A DNA stretch of 64,000 bases, taken from contig JAHQIY010000005.1 of the NCBI GenBank assembly GCA_019054805.1, forward strand, positions 4,695,501 through 4,759,500, in the 5' to 3' direction. Below, piece after piece: positions 47,642 to 63,829 of the stretch (position 1 is the first letter of the stretch; every line of letters begins with the position of its first letter). Below the pieces are notes generated by a model, which saw nothing but the letters and a program-made list of their open reading frames with translations, did not search any database and was not told where the DNA came from. Position numbers and translations under genes: made by a program. Source of the stretch: Brachionus manjavacas (lineage: Eukaryota; Rotifera; Eurotatoria; Ploima; Brachionidae).

Positions 47642-48371
47642 TGTAAAAAACAAACAGTAAATAAATTCAAAAATTCATGGAAAATAATTTATAAATATGC
47701 TATTTCATAATCTAGTTGTATTAATTATATTCAAAATTTTAAAAATTGCACAATCAAAATTTGAAGATTTTGTTAAGTTAAATTTGAGTTTCAATATCCT
47801 GAAAGCTTTATGAGTTCTGAGATTAATAAGACAAATGATTTCGATTTTTGCCTTCTTAATTTAAAGCTTAAAACTTGTCAAAAATTGAAATTTTTACAAA
47901 TTTTTCAAAAAATAAAAAAATCACAAATTATCATTAAAAATTAACTATTATTTTAAATATTTTTATTGAAAAAAATTTTTTTTAAATAGTTTTGATCGAC
48001 AAAGTACTTGGTTGATAGTCCATTAATAGTTAAAAGTATTAACGGAATAAAAAGATTCACTAATTCATCATCGAAAACTAATAAATATTCAAATTTGAGG
48101 TTTAATTTTAAGAAGATTACAGCTTACACAATACTTCTGTAATTAATTCTAATTAGTTCTAATGTACTAATTTTTGAATTGGTTTCTAAAAATGATTTTT
48201 AATAATTCGAAAAAAAAGACGAAAGTTAATTTACAAAATAAAGATAAAAAATTATTCTAAAATTTTCACAAATATTAATATCAAATACTTTGATGAAACA
48301 GTTAAACTTTAAGTTTTTCCCTCTCATTAAAATTAAGTAAGCATAGAAATTATGTTTTTATTAGAATTATT
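47642..48371. other. Intergenic, nothing recognised
   Basis: Contains the RtcB 5' UTR/promoter side. AT-rich without clear motifs. Confidence 0.5.
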
Positions 48372-49410
48372 TTACCATCCGATATGTTAACGACCTTGAA
48401 TTGCTTCAACGGGGTCTTAACAAGGCACTAACTGAGTAGTCCATGACTTGGAAGATGCTGTTCAATACCGAAAAATGCAAAGTAATGGAATTCAGCAGAT
48501 CCGGCCAGAACAAGTACTGGGACATAGACCTCTGCATGGGTGTGACAAGGTCAGTACTCAATAAAACTAGTATTGAAAAAGATCTGGGAATCACCTTCGC
48601 GAGCAATCTCAAGTTCTCTAGACATATCAAAGCCCAATCTAATAAGGCTATCTCCATCCTTGGACAGTTAAGTCGAAAATTTAGATTTTGGACCAACGCC
48701 ACCTTCATAACACTATACTGCGCATATGTCAGGCCTCATTAGGAGTATGCAGCAGTGGTTTGGTGCCCCTACACTGCCATGGACAGCAGCATTCTTGAGA
48801 AAGTGCAAACAAAAGCAACAAAACTTGTTCCGAGAATCCGTAACTTCAGCTACAGTGATCGCCTTTCCATCTTGGGTTTGCCCACTCTGAACGAACGCAG
48901 GACCAGAGGAGACATGATCCAAATGTTTAAGCTTAGAAACGGCTTAAATTGCATAGATTGGGTCAGACCTCCCTCGCATTGCAGCTCGCTTTCCCAACTC
49001 GAACTAACCCAGGGTATTAGAGGGCACAAGAGGCGTCTCTCCATCCAAGCATCTACCAACTGCGCCCAACGTGAAAACTTTTTCACAAATCGTGTCATCA
49101 GAAAGTGGAATAGCCTACCTAAGGCAGTAATCAGTGCCTCGACTGTGAACCAGTTCAAGAACAGTCTCGACGCTGGAAATATTCCAGCGGACATCGTGTT
49201 ACTAAGCTTTGATTCCGGACATCGGTGTTACTAGGCCTTGATTTCTTAACGACCGCCGAGACAGCAGCGCCGTCTCCAAGTATTAAAGAGATATAAACAA
49301 CAATTATTTTCTAAGGCCAATGTAAAGCAGCTACCATAGACGGCTTCGGTAGTAAGTCGTCTCCGCAAGCCTGCTTGCTATAGCTTATTTTTATTATTAT
49401 TTTTATTTAA
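48372..49410 (+). pseudogene. 5'-truncated CR1-like LINE (RT C-terminus and 3' UTR)
   Basis: Begins abruptly in RT motif D/E (VNDLELLQRGLNKALTE, WKMLFNTEKCKVMEFS). 48443-48742 and 48755-49234 run on with one in-frame TAG (AYVRPH-stop-EYAAVVWCP), then ILGLPTLNERRTRGDMIQMF and a C-terminus with FFTNRVIRKWNSLP. The 3' UTR ends CCGCAAGCCTGCTTGCTATAGC and then a TTATT-rich tail near 49400. It is noticeably more GC-rich than its surroundings, which suggests a recent insertion. Confidence 0.85.
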
Positions 49411-50089
49411 AATTAATCAATTGATTAATAGTAATTAATAAAATTAATAAAATAAGAATTTAATTTGATTAATTTTTTTTGAAAATTTTTAAAATTTAAA
49501 TGGAATGAGATTTTTAAATGTTATCAAACGAATATCGTATGTTAGCTTTAGAGCTTCATGTAGTAAGGAGTAAGTAGCAGTTGCTTTGAGCAAGCGAACG
49601 ATTCGATCTCCTGCCCAATATACAAGGCTCTGATGAAGAATGAACTCGGTGTAAAACACCATATCGCTTAAAAAACACTATGTTTAATTTATACCCTTGA
49701 AAATAAGTGTCCCCAAAATCGTGTCTTTTTATTGAATTTAGACCCTTTGATGATAGAAAATTTTCTATCAAATCAGATATTTTATAAGCATGCTTTATAA
49801 GAAAGTAACATAGATGGTAGTTAGCCACTTTTGATTAGCTTTTTAAAAAGGGGTCTTAGTCTAGCACTTATTTGCAAGGTTATAACTAATTAGCTATTTT
49901 TTTTTCTTTATAAAACTTTAAATAAAACCATGATCACAAAAATTTTTTTCTTCTTACGATTTTGATCTTCTTACGGTGATCATTCTTGTTCACCAAACCA
50001 GCATTATTTAAATATTAGCATTACATGAATTGAATTCACTTTTTAAAAAAAAAGGAGCTTCATATTAAGCAAATTTCTTAAGCCTTAAG
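49411..50089. other. Unassigned AT-rich sequence
   Basis: A 90-codon open frame on the minus strand (49828-49556) has no recognisable motif and is not called. Confidence 0.4.
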
Positions 50090-52135
50090 GATGAGTTGGC
50101 GAAACAAGACTAGGCTAGAATTTAAAAAATATGGACGACAGTTAAATGCATGATATATTTACAGAAGAACTGATTTGGATATCATTGCGCAATTCCCTAT
50201 AATAAAAGCTTAAAATAAAAACAGATCAAGGCCAAAATGGCTTAATACTGAAACTAATCAGATTATCAAACTAAAAAACAAGCTCTGGTATGGATTCAAG
50301 AAGACAAATTATCAAAATAATCTTCTGTGTATATCATATAAAAAATCTAGGAATAAATGCTCAAGAGCAATCATAAAGCTGTTCTTGATTTCGAGCTTTT
50401 CTTTGCAAAACAGGCAAAAAATAAACCAAAAAAAACTTTTATTCATTTTTAATCATCAAATATATTTATTAAAGTTGAAAAAATAATTTCTTATACTCTA
50501 TAATTTTTCAGAATTTTTCTTACTTATATTCATTTTTTAAATATCAAAATACCAAAGTCATCAAATATATTATTTATTTCAACATGAATAATAAACGAAA
50601 AATTATAAGTCAGCTTGATGCTATTTAAAAGGAGGGAAAATTAATTATATAATGTAAAAATATTGTAAATAAAATAATGATTATTTTAAATCGGTTTTCA
50701 ACTTGCAGAGTGAAAACGAGAGCGATATTCATTTTTCCAAAAAAAAAAGAAAATTTTCTGAAATTAAACTATACAAAATTGAGGGATATCTATCCACCTT
50801 AAACCCTAAAAAATCTCCTGGACTGGATACAATAATTCTTTTGCTTCTTAAAAATTGCTATAAATAAGTCTCATTCGCGCTATCACTAATATTTATAAAA
50901 TCTTTTAATGAGAGTGGACTACCAAAACTATGGAAGAAAGCAAATGTATCTCCTTTACATAAAAAAATAATCAAAAATGGACATTAAAAATTAAAGACCG
51001 GTTTCATTTACTTCAATTGTCGGAAAGGCATTTGAAAATATGCTAAGAGACGCAATAAGAACTATTTACTTAAATAAAATTTGGTTTCTAATAAACAGCA
51101 TGGGTTTCTCCCTAACAGATCATGTACCACAAATCTATTAAAGTTCATTGATGATTAATAGTATTAAGAAGCTTCGTGATTATATGAGAGGTTGGGATCT
51201 CTATTAATCATTGATAAAGCAACTTATAAATATGAAAAAAGACATTGTGAATAGTGACTTCTTTAAAGGTCTTGATAAAGTTCTTTAACGGAAATTGATG
51301 AGAAAACTTGAATCATATGGGATAAATGGTCAACAAAGATGGATTGAGTCGTCTTTGATTAGGAGGGTAGAAAGAGTTGTTTAATGCATCCAATTGGGAG
51401 GTAGTTACAAGCGGAGTACCATAAGGATAAGTTCTTGGTCCAATTTTATTCCTAGTTTTTTTTCAATGATCTTCTTGGAACTTCAACAGTTTCTTTCTTG
51501 GATATTCCGATGCCTTGAAAATAATTGGTTTCTCCGAATTCCCGAACGTAGGATCATCAGAATTTCAGAAAGACCTCGATTTCCTATATAATTGGTGAAC
51601 AAATGAAAAGCTTTACATTTGTTAAGCTTTGTATGTAGAAAAGAGAAAAGAAAAAGCCGAACACTTGTTGGATCAAATCTCATTTTCAAGAGGAGATAAC
51701 AGAAGAAAAAGATTTGGAATTTTTATACCAAATGATTTAAAATTGAATAAACAATGTGCTGTAGCACCTATGATAGCTAACCGAATACTGGGTCTGATAA
51801 GAAATTTTTTTAAGAATCTTAGCCGAAAGAATCATTTAGACAATACGTTTAAGTGGAGACTAAATTCAAATATACAAAATTTTAAATTTTGAAAAAGTAT
51901 CTTTAACAAATAGTTTCAAATTTGCTTGTAGTGTAAAAAACGTTAGAAGACAACATCGCAATAGACTGGTCAGAAAATAAATCGCAGAAATTTATTAAAA
52001 TTTAACTTCCAAACAAATCGCTGTGTAAAATTATGGAAAAGTTTATCAGTGAATGCTGTTAATCCGCAAGCAATTAATGAATAGCTTCATAGCGGTCATT
52101 GACAATGAGAATTTCGGGGAATTAAATATTCTTCG
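50090..52135 (+). pseudogene. Heavily decayed LINE-D (CR1-like) relic
   Basis: Pieces in shifting frames: the linker RPKWLNTETNQIIKLKNKLW (50225-50290) with the KKSRNKCSRAI stretch; RT fingers LNPKKSPGLDTI (50800); VSPLHKK (50950); a degraded RPVS region; QHGFLPNRSCTTNLLKF (51095-51145); and C-terminal pieces to about 52100 (WSLSVNAVNPQAINE-like). Many stops, including TGA and TAG. No catalytic ADD motif survives. Confidence 0.75.
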
Positions 52136-53104
52136 TTTTTCAGCATGAAAAATTACCCAAAAAAAGGAAAAAAATATATGACCGATGTATTTCATACTCT
52201 CGCCTATATGTGTCCAAAATAGGACCTATTAGTACCGTTTTTTCAATGTATTTAGAGAACGGCAAGTCTTATCAACAAAATTCAAAAAAATTTGAATTCA
52301 GAATCCAAAACTTCATGGATGACCAACTTTTGGGATAAAAATCTCATTTGGTTCAAAAGTTTTTGAGATATGTAGGATTTTAAAGGTTGGATCACTTTGC
52401 CTTTTATATTTGACCCCTAGTGCCTATTAAAACCAAATGGTCATGGTATTAAAATAAACAAAATTTAAATTAGAAAAAAGTTATCGGAGTAAAATTTTGA
52501 CTTGAAATTTAAAATAAAAGCTCTCAAAGTATTTTAAGTTTTTGTAACATTCAGAAAATATGGGTGTGACACTAAAAAAAATATTTATTCTCTTTATTTT
52601 ATATTTATTTATTAATTTTTATTTTATTAAAAATTCGAAATTTTTGCAAAAATTTAGTTCAGAAATCTTTCAACATCTGCCAGAAATTTTCCTATATCTT
52701 TTAATTACAGATTTTCTATAAAATGATGTTTCATCACTTCCTGGAAAAACGTAGAATATTTTATTCCCCGAGATTTTCTTATTTACTGATTGTGAAGATT
52801 TATGAAGCATTTACACAAGTTATTTGATTAATTTTTATAAATTACAAATCAGATTTCTAAATGATAAAATGCAAAAAGCCTCGAATACAAAAATAAAGCT
52901 TAAAATATTCCCACACAAATTTATTTTATTTTAAACTTCAAATATTTAAATTATTTTTCAAAAATTTGAAAACAAAATTGAAGTTTTTATTTTATTTAGT
53001 TTAAAATAAAAAATTTTAAGATACTAGATAGTATGTAAAGCTTTTATTTAGTCTCGGTTCAAAATTTATATTAACAACATCTTATTTTTTAAATTTTAAT
53101 ACAA
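52136..53104. other. AT-rich, nothing recognised
   Basis: A short block at about 52250-52420 is less AT-rich (TTGACCCCTAGTGCC) and could be repeat-derived, but it matches nothing else in the window. Confidence 0.4.
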
Positions 53105-53350
53105 ATATAAGTCGTCAAAGAGTGGAATGGCTTACTGGCCGAAGTCATAGATGCACCACCAGTGAACCAATTCAAGGAAAAATATGCAACAAAATTTCAA
53201 TCGAACAATTAAAACAATAAATGGCTATTTTAGGTCTGCATGTCCCTTGATTTATGCATGCGCACTTAGCTTCCATAAAACTATACCTTATAAGACATAC
53301 CCGCAAGCAAGCTTGCTGTAGCTGATACTTATTATTGTTATTATTATATT
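53105..53350 (+). pseudogene. CR1-like LINE 3'-terminal fragment
   Basis: Encodes VKEWNGLLAEVIDAPPVNQF followed by a KEKY stretch, the conserved C-terminus seen also at 49095-49160. The 3' UTR then ends CCCGCAAGCAAGCTTGCTGTAGC and a TTATTATTG-rich tail. Same family type as 48372-49410, but only the last ~240 bp. Confidence 0.8.
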
Positions 53351-55951
53351 ATAAACTCGTTATTATGTTTCAAATGATCCAAATCTTAAAACAAAAAAAA
53401 ATTTTAAAAAAGTGAGGGAGGTATATCAGCAATAAATACATCATTTTCTTGTTCTTTGGTATGACATTTAATATCGTAGCCTTAACCCAGTTTTTTTTAC
53501 TCTTTTAATTATTACCGTACCCAAGATAATAACGTAATAGACACTTAAATTTTTTATTTAATTTGTCAAAGTTATCTTTTAGTTAATTTTATCTTTAAAA
53601 TATAAAAAAATCATATCGATATTAAAGATTAGATAAACAATGAGATAACCTATAAAAAATAAAATTTCAGTGATAAAATAATTTTTAAGACCATAATTTT
53701 CAAGTACGCATTTAAGTAGGAAAAAAAATGAGTATGTGATTTAATGAATTGGATTTTAGATTTCAACTCAAGTCTGCTCAAATTTAGCTTCAATGGACAG
53801 TAAACCAAATTTTTTCCATTCGATTGAATTCTAACGATGAAATTCGGAGCAATTTTTTTGAGTGGAGCATCTTTGGTAATTTACATCATGAACCAAATTT
53901 TTATTTTTCTAATCGAAAAATTTCCTTTAAAATTAATTTTGGAAAAATATTTGTTCTCTAGAAAAAAATCTACCAATTTGTCCAGTCTGTATAAATTTTA
54001 AAAATCAAGAAAAATAAGTGTTCAAGGTGATTTCAAATTAAACAACTTTTTTTCTCAATGACTTATCTACTTAAAACTTATCATAGCGATGAATATTAGT
54101 AGAATTTCGAAAAATAACTTAAAGTGAAAACTATTCATACTAGCTTAAGTCAAATAGGAAAAAAAACTTAATGAAACGCATAATTTAAATGTTAATTAGA
54201 GGAAATATAGATTTTTTTGTTTTAGTACATAATAAAATGTCATTTTTAAATTTTTTTAAATATTGACCTTAATCAAATTTTAAAAAATGGATTAATGGTT
54301 TAAAAAAATCAGTAATAATTTTAATTTTATAATTTTGTATGTTTTTAATAAAATATAATGACAAAAAAAAGTTATCTTAAATGAATTAAGTATAGTAAAT
54401 CTCTAAAACATGCTAGAGAATTATCAATGTTTAATCAATGTTTCATGTCTTGTTTTTAAAGATTAAATCAAGTGAATTAAAAATAATTTTTAGGTAATTT
54501 TCATAAAAAATTTGAATTAACTGAGCATTCTCATCTGGTTGAAGAAATCGCTTTATACTCTCAAATAAGAAAGTCTTTTTAATTTTCTTTCTATGATCAT
54601 TTTTAAGTCCACTGTTTCGCTAGACGAAAAAAATATTAAATTATTTAAATATTTGGATATAATTAACTCTCGGGACTTGTCTGAAAAAATGGAATTTCTT
54701 AAATTTGTTTCAAGATAAAAATGTTTTAAGAATTAAATTTTTTTGTTTTGAAATTTAAATTTAAAAGAATTGGATTAATTTCTTGCTAAATTTGGAAAGT
54801 ATTTGTTTTAGCGTCATGTTTTTATTAAAAGCTTCAGGTTCCATTTAGTCCGGTCTCTCTCTCAGTAGTTTTATTTCAACGCTTTACATCTTCCAATTGA
54901 AATTTATTCCAAAATTTTATGCAGAAAATTTTCATAAAATATTCAAATAAAGATCATTTGGAATTGAAGCGTTTTAAAAATTTTCATATTTTGAAAATTT
55001 TTAATTTATGGTTCAAAAATTATAGAAAGCTCTAGTATTTACTTCGGAAGGGGTCTCAACTGAATGCAAGAACTAAAAGTAGATTTTTTTCATTTAAATG
55101 AATTTTTTTTCTGATTTTCTGTTTATTTAAATTATGGATCATATTTCAATTTTAGAGAAATTTTTTACTTAATTACCAACCAATGTTACATGAAAAGAGA
55201 CTAGCACCATTTGCTTTAAATATACAAAAAGTTTCAAAATCAAGTTGGAATAAAAAAAAGTATTTTAAATGAAAATCGATTTATGCAAAAAAATTTAGAA
55301 CTTTATTATTTATTTTAAACTTTAAGTCTCCTTGGGAATCGGATACTCTTGAAATAAACAAATAAAAGAACTGTGGTTTCTTTATTTAAGAAAAATAATT
55401 ATTCTTACATGCACGTTTTAAAAGCATATATTATATTAGAAAAAAATGATGTTCATAGAGAAAAATTGAATGCTTATTTTGGGACTGCAAGTATTTAGCT
55501 GCATGTATAGCTTCAGACAGTAGCTCGAAAAAATATTCTTTGCTAAATAATTGATTTTAATTTAGAAATTTTAAATTGAATTTTGAAATTCAATTAAATT
55601 TGGTGAAAAAGCTAAGAATTTATATTTTAAACTATATTTATTGTCTAATAAGCATTTTAAAAATTTAAATCAAGCTCGAACATACGAGCAAATTCCTCAC
55701 CAAGGACTTTATCGGACTCAGATCAAGACGCGATATGAATCTAATTTAGACATGTTCGTAGTTAAAGCGTGATAAGACAACTAATTCAGTTGCTTAATTT
55801 ACACTTATTTAACAATCTTGATAAAATGCTTTAGATTAAGAAAAATTTTAACATTTTAAAAATATGGTATAAAATAAAGTTTTGTTTTTTTTAGAAGTTA
55901 TTTGCAAATTTTTAAAACTTCTTTAGACGAAAATCTATAGACATTAAATCA
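53351..55951. other. AT-rich intergenic stretch, nothing recognised
   Basis: No coding or structural signal. TTTTTTTTAG at about 55885-55894, upstream of the next gene, could be the acceptor of a 5' UTR intron. Confidence 0.5.
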
Positions 55952-57095
55952 ATGGAATTTTTCGAAGGAACAGAAAAACTCTTGGAAATTTGGTTCACAA
56001 AATCGGAGTCAAAATGCACAGCCGACAACGATTTGAGAAAAATTCCAAGAGACGTCTTGGACTACATACTGGATCTAGTGAATTGTAAAATTTTGTCATC
56101 GACCAGTACCCGGGAACTAGATTCGTATGTTCTAAGCGAAAGTAGTTTGTTCATCAATAAACAACGTTTGTTGATAAAGACATGCGGCACAACTACTCTG
56201 CTAAATTCGGTAAGACCTTTTATTGAGGCGGCTTTCAAATTCTGCGGATTTGATGAAATTGAGGTTAGTGTTGGAATTTTTTTTTGGCTGGATTTTTTTA
56301 TTTTTACCTTTTGCTCAAATAGGATGTTTTTTACTCGAGAAAAAGATTCATGAAACCAGAGTTGCAGAAATATCCACACAATTCATTTGAAGAGGAAATA
56401 GATTACTTGCAAGAGCTGTTCGGCGGCGGCGCCGCATATGCCCTCGGTAGACTGAACGGCGAATGCTGGTATTTGTACACTTTAAATAAGCCGGTGTCTA
56501 TAGATGCCCCAGATCAAACCTTGGAATTAATAATGACCAAGCTAGATCCTGAGGTAATGAAAATTTTCACTAAAGAAGTATCGTCAAGTGCAGAAGAAGC
56601 TACTCAAAAATCGGGAATAGACAAAATTTTCCCGAACGCTTTGCTGGATGCTTATCTCTTTGATCCGTGTGGTTATTCTGTAAATGCTATTTTGCCAAAA
56701 GTAATTCAGAAAAAATGAAGAGAGCGCTTTTAGAATTTTTATTGTTTTAAAAAGGGTCATTATTTTACCATTCACATCACACCAGAAGAATCGTGCAGCT
56801 ACGTCAGCTTTGAGACCGATGCACCAACAACTGATTATCCTGAATTGATTCAAAAAGTTTTGGACATTTTCAAACCCGGGCAGTTTGTTTTGACTTTTTT
56901 CGCAAATGATGTAAATTTAAATTTTGAAAAGTATTTTAAACCATTTTTTCAAAAACGCTTATCAAGGATTCAATCGGCAGATACTTTACCAAAAAACAAT
57001 ATAAGCTAAAAGGTTTCGATTATGATACATTTCAAGAAACAAATGTAAAGAACTACAACGTAACTTATGCACACTACACCAAGAAACCAATCTAG
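55952..57095 (+). CDS. AMD1: S-adenosylmethionine decarboxylase proenzyme
   Basis: Makes decarboxylated AdoMet, the aminopropyl donor for spermidine and spermine. Exons 55952-56263, 56323-56700, 56755-56910 and 56967-57095: 975 bp, 324 residues (human 334), every intron in phase 0 and 54-59 nt long. Starts [15 protein letters not shown]. The self-cleavage site is LSESSLF: Ser64 should become the pyruvoyl group. The catalytic Cys lies in KTCGTT (about Cys78). CGYSVNA supplies the processing Ser (about 223) and TIHITPE the His (about 237). The C-terminal chain includes SYVSFETD and FKPGQF. All key residues are present, so it should be functional. No short upstream ORF like the mammalian one was seen. 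Confidence 0.96.
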
Positions 57096-57104
57096 GGAAT
57101 AATT

Positions 57105-57141
57105 CTACCATGCGATTATGTCTGCAACAAATGCATGGTAG
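57105..57141 (+). repeat. Hairpin just after the AMD1 stop codon
   Basis: CTACCATGC (57105-57113) and GCATGGTAG (57133-57141) form a perfect 9-bp stem with a 19-nt loop, starting 9 nt after the TAG. Possible 3' UTR control element or chance. Confidence 0.5.
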
Positions 57142-59671
57142 AACAAGCCACATTGAATTTCAACTCTAAAACTTTTAATAAAAATAATATTTGCAGTTTA
57201 TTCAACAAGAAAAATAGATTTTTTTACTTAGACAACTCATATAAAAAAATAGTGTTTCTCAGCTATAAATTTAGTTCTATTGACATTAGATATTTTTGTT
57301 CTCGTAAAACATTAAAAAGATTAAGGTATTTAAAAAATTTAAATTCGAAAAAAAAACCTAGATGATTTTCCTTGACTAACTTAGAAATTTTTATTGTTGT
57401 AGCTTTTGATTAATAAAAAAATTCAAAATTTTTTAATTTATTTTCTTTCTATTTATCTCTTTGCTTCTTTTTTGTTTAACTCAAAAAGCCGAAATTTCTA
57501 AGATAAATTCTCGACTCATGTATACTTGGTATCCAAATGTTTGCGAGAAAATGTGATTGAAGCAATCATGTTCATAATATAAAATGATCATTTATTTTAT
57601 GATCATAAAATGAGGTATAGACAATGAGAATATTAAAAATCAAAAATTCTTTATGTATCTTTTGGTAATTAAGATTTTGTTTAATTAATGCTTTAATTAT
57701 TTGTTTTAATTTTAACTAATAATTCTTTAAATAAAAAAAAAAATTCTGATTAAGTACATAAAATAAAAAAAGGAAAAAGGTTTTTTAAAAGTTAAATTTC
57801 GTTGTCTATTCATGCAAATAATGACTCAAGCAATATAAAAAATAGAGTAAAAAAAATTTGGAAAAATTATGATCACAAAAATTTTATCATCATTTTAGTG
57901 TCCAGAATGTTTTCATTCTCATTTAATTCACATAATCAGATTTTTGTAAATTTACAAGAAAAATATTAAAAGTGTTAAAACTTTTAATCACAATTAGTGT
58001 ATCTTGAAAGTCAAAAATCAATTTTCTTTTTATTATTTTTCTTAACAACTTTTCCAATCTGTTCTATGTAATAAAATTGGAAAAGTCCAGCATAAATTTT
58101 TTTGCTGATTTCACCAAAATTCAAACAAGGACAAAGACATTGTGTTTATGAATTTTTTCACTACTATTATTTCAAGATTTAACTGGTAAATAAAGAATTT
58201 TTATGTTTTCTATTAATAAAGATATATTTTTCTTGGCAACAAAATTTAATGTATATTTAATCAAGGCATAAATCTTTAAGGCCATTTGATCAAGATCTAA
58301 ATTTTTCAAATTGCACAGAATGTCTCTTTATATATTTTTTGAAGTTCAAAAAATAAACTATTTTTCATAAAGAAATTTTTCTTTCTGTCAAATTTTGTAA
58401 ATGTTTTTAAAAAAATAGTTATTAAGAGAACTAATTAAATCGGCTGAAAATTAGATAATTCAAATTTCAAAAAATAATTGCTTAAATTACTTCAAAATTA
58501 AATCAGAACAATATTTTACATTTTTAAACATGCTAGATACTAAAATTGTTATCATAGTTAGTCCGACTAACTTTTTTTAGGCTAAAAAAATAATGATTGC
58601 GAAGCTATAATTTTGAAAACATAATTTTAAAGAGTTAATAAAAGGCAACTTTCAAAAAAAAGTTTTAAATTAGATGACTTGCTGAAAAAATCCGAAAATT
58701 CTAGTTTTAATGAATCATGAAAAATAGCAAACGATGGTTTAAAACGAAAAAAAAAATTAATAAAAATATTCATTTTTATGTTTTTTAATATATAACTTAA
58801 GCAAATAATCTAAAAAATTTAACTAAAATTAGGGAAATGTTGAACTATTTCGCAATTTTTATAAAAAATAGGCTAAAAAAATAAAATTTTGACTGGAGAT
58901 ACATCTTCTGGCTGTAAAAGATACCATGTTCTACATAATGAGTGTGCAAATTTATTGAATTTTATCCGAATGACTCATCGCTCGCTTCAAATTAAATAAA
59001 AATATTATAAATTTTTTTGTTATTTTTATTTGGCAAAAATTCCAAGCTTTAATGCTAAAGTTCACGAAATTCAAACTTTAGTGCTATCTGAATTCTTTAA
59101 TTTTGACTCAAAATTCGTAATCTACGCCCTCGGAAACCCCATGAAAAATTTTTTTTGCACCTAGGGTTCCAAAAATAGCGAACCCTTTAAAAATTTGTTG
59201 TTCTTTAAGACTCAAAATCTCAAAGATAAAACTTAAATATACTAAAAGAACATAAAATTCTCTACATTCTAATGTAATTTACAAAAAAAGGGTGTGGCGG
59301 TTTTTGTTGGCTAAAAAAAAGGAAAAAAATGTGTTTTTTCTAGTTTAAAGCGTATCTCCTCCGAGGGATCAATTATAAGCCCACTTTTTTTTTTTTTTTA
59401 ATCTAGACAAAATTCTGAACAAATCTATGGTTTTACTTTTTTACATTATTGCTTTATTTTTCTTAAAAAATCTCTTCAAATCATATGATTTTTAACAAAT
59501 TTGTCAAAATTGAATTCTTTTATTACAATTTTCAGATTAAACTAAAGCATTCGATATTTTTAGGTGCTCAACTACTGTTTTTTTTTATTTTCCTGAAAAA
59601 TATGCTTTTAGGACTTGACCGTATGTCGCACCATTATTGTTACCTCCTAAACACAGCCAAAATCGTCTAAT
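57142..59671. other. AT-rich intergenic stretch, nothing recognised
   Basis: Open frames near 57135-57365 and 59485-59670 translate to low-complexity AT-rich peptides and are not called. Confidence 0.5.
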
Positions 59672-59934
59672 TAATTTTTTTGAAAGCTCAGAACCAAAAT
59701 TCTTTCCTCTTGCTTCGGTTAAAAGCTCCATCATTCTTAAAAATGTCTGATTTTTTCTTGCTCTAATTAATGAAATTTAGGCAAAAAAACAATCTTATGT
59801 CTTTAGAGCTCAATTCTAAAGAAGGTGTTATTTAAAACAGCATATTAGAGCAAGATCAAATCAGACATTTCCAAGAATGATGAAGCTTTTAACCGTAGAG
59901 AAAAGTATTTTGGTATTGAGCTTTCAAAAATTAT
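59672..59934. repeat. Foldback/MITE-like inverted repeat
   Basis: The left arm (about 59672-59765) and right arm (about 59848-59934) are imperfect inverted copies. Shared blocks include TTTTGAAAGCTCA, ACCAAAAT-CTTT, CGGTTAAAAGCT, CATCATTCTT, AAATGTCTGATTT and CTTGCTCTAAT. The spacer is about 80 nt. No clear target duplication was found. Likely a small non-autonomous DNA transposon. Confidence 0.7.
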
Positions 59935-60123
59935 TGCATGCACCAAATTTATGCTTCGGTTTATGAGACTGCAATATCGTACAAAGCAATACGAAAACTG
60001 ACGCCTCTCATTGATAACTATACAATAGCATTAAAATTTAAAATTAATTCTATTTCTTATTTTATTTCAGAATAAAAACCATATATACATGAAAAAAATT
60101 AAATTTTGAAAAAATAAACAAAG

Positions 60124-62691
<2,568 letters not shown>

Positions 62692-63829
62692 CTTAAACTT
62701 TTTAATATTGTTCTTTCAAATAAAAAAATTGAAATATTAACAAAAGTATTTTTTATGTAATATTGAATAATTTATATTATATAACTAAATAAGGGCTATG
62801 AAATGCAAAATTATTTGCACATTTTTCTTATTCAATTTAGAATTAAAATAACTTTGAATTAATTCTTCAATTGTTACATATACTTAATTATTAGAAAAAA
62901 AATCAAATTGATTTAGTTCTGTAACATAAATCCCTTGTAGATCCTTTAAAAAAATCTTTGGTATAGATAATTTTAAACAAAAGAACTCTGGTGATCAGTA
63001 AATAAAACTATGCCTTTTAAATGTTATAAAAATTTGAGAATAAAGAAAAATTTGATTAATTTTATTTAATTAGTTTTTAAACAAATAATCTTTTAATCAC
63101 TTACCTTAGAAAATCATTCAAGCAAATATCCTTTAATATTAAAAAATAAGAATAAATAAATTCATAAGATGTCATTCAAATTTTTTAAAACAGCCTGAAT
63201 TAAAAATTTTAAAATGATACTCTTTAATGAAATAATTTAAAAAAGTTTTTTTTTTATTCTCAACTCTTTATAATATTATTATTTATATATATATATATAT
63301 ATAATATTTTTTATATTTAAAAATCCGCATAAATATATATAAAAAACAAAAATGCTGTAAAAAAAATTTTTTTTAAATTAAAAATTACGAAATTAATAAA
63401 AAGTACAATTAATACATATTGATTTTTAATGTATTCGAAAATATTATTATTCATTTCATTATTAAAAATTATCTTAATTTTATTTTCTTCAAATCTCATA
63501 ACATTTAAAGAAAAAAATATTTATTACCATTTTCTAGTAATTTTTTCCTCATTTATTTATATATTTACATTTTTATATTCTTTTTCCAAAAAAAATATAA
63601 ACTTACTTGGCTGCGGTTCGTTCGCTTAAGGTCTTTTCTTATATTTTTCTATTTTACTTCTTTTTATTTACTGAAATTTTTTTATAAACTGAAAAAATTT
63701 TCATTAATTGCTACTGAAACTTAGCTTTAAATCTTATAATCAAAACATGAGAGACTAATATTAGCCCTTTAGCCATTCTCGATAACCACAGATTTATTTC
63801 CTCAATAATTTAAAATAAATAAATTACAA
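62692..63829. other. AT-rich intergenic stretch with a short (TA)n run
   Basis: A (TA)n microsatellite lies at about 63284-63303. No gene seen; open frames near 63317-63629 are AT-rich noise. Confidence 0.5.

Noticed and set aside
49556-49828. 90-codon open frame on the minus strand
   Set aside because: No recognisable motif, no splice partners, low-complexity flanks.
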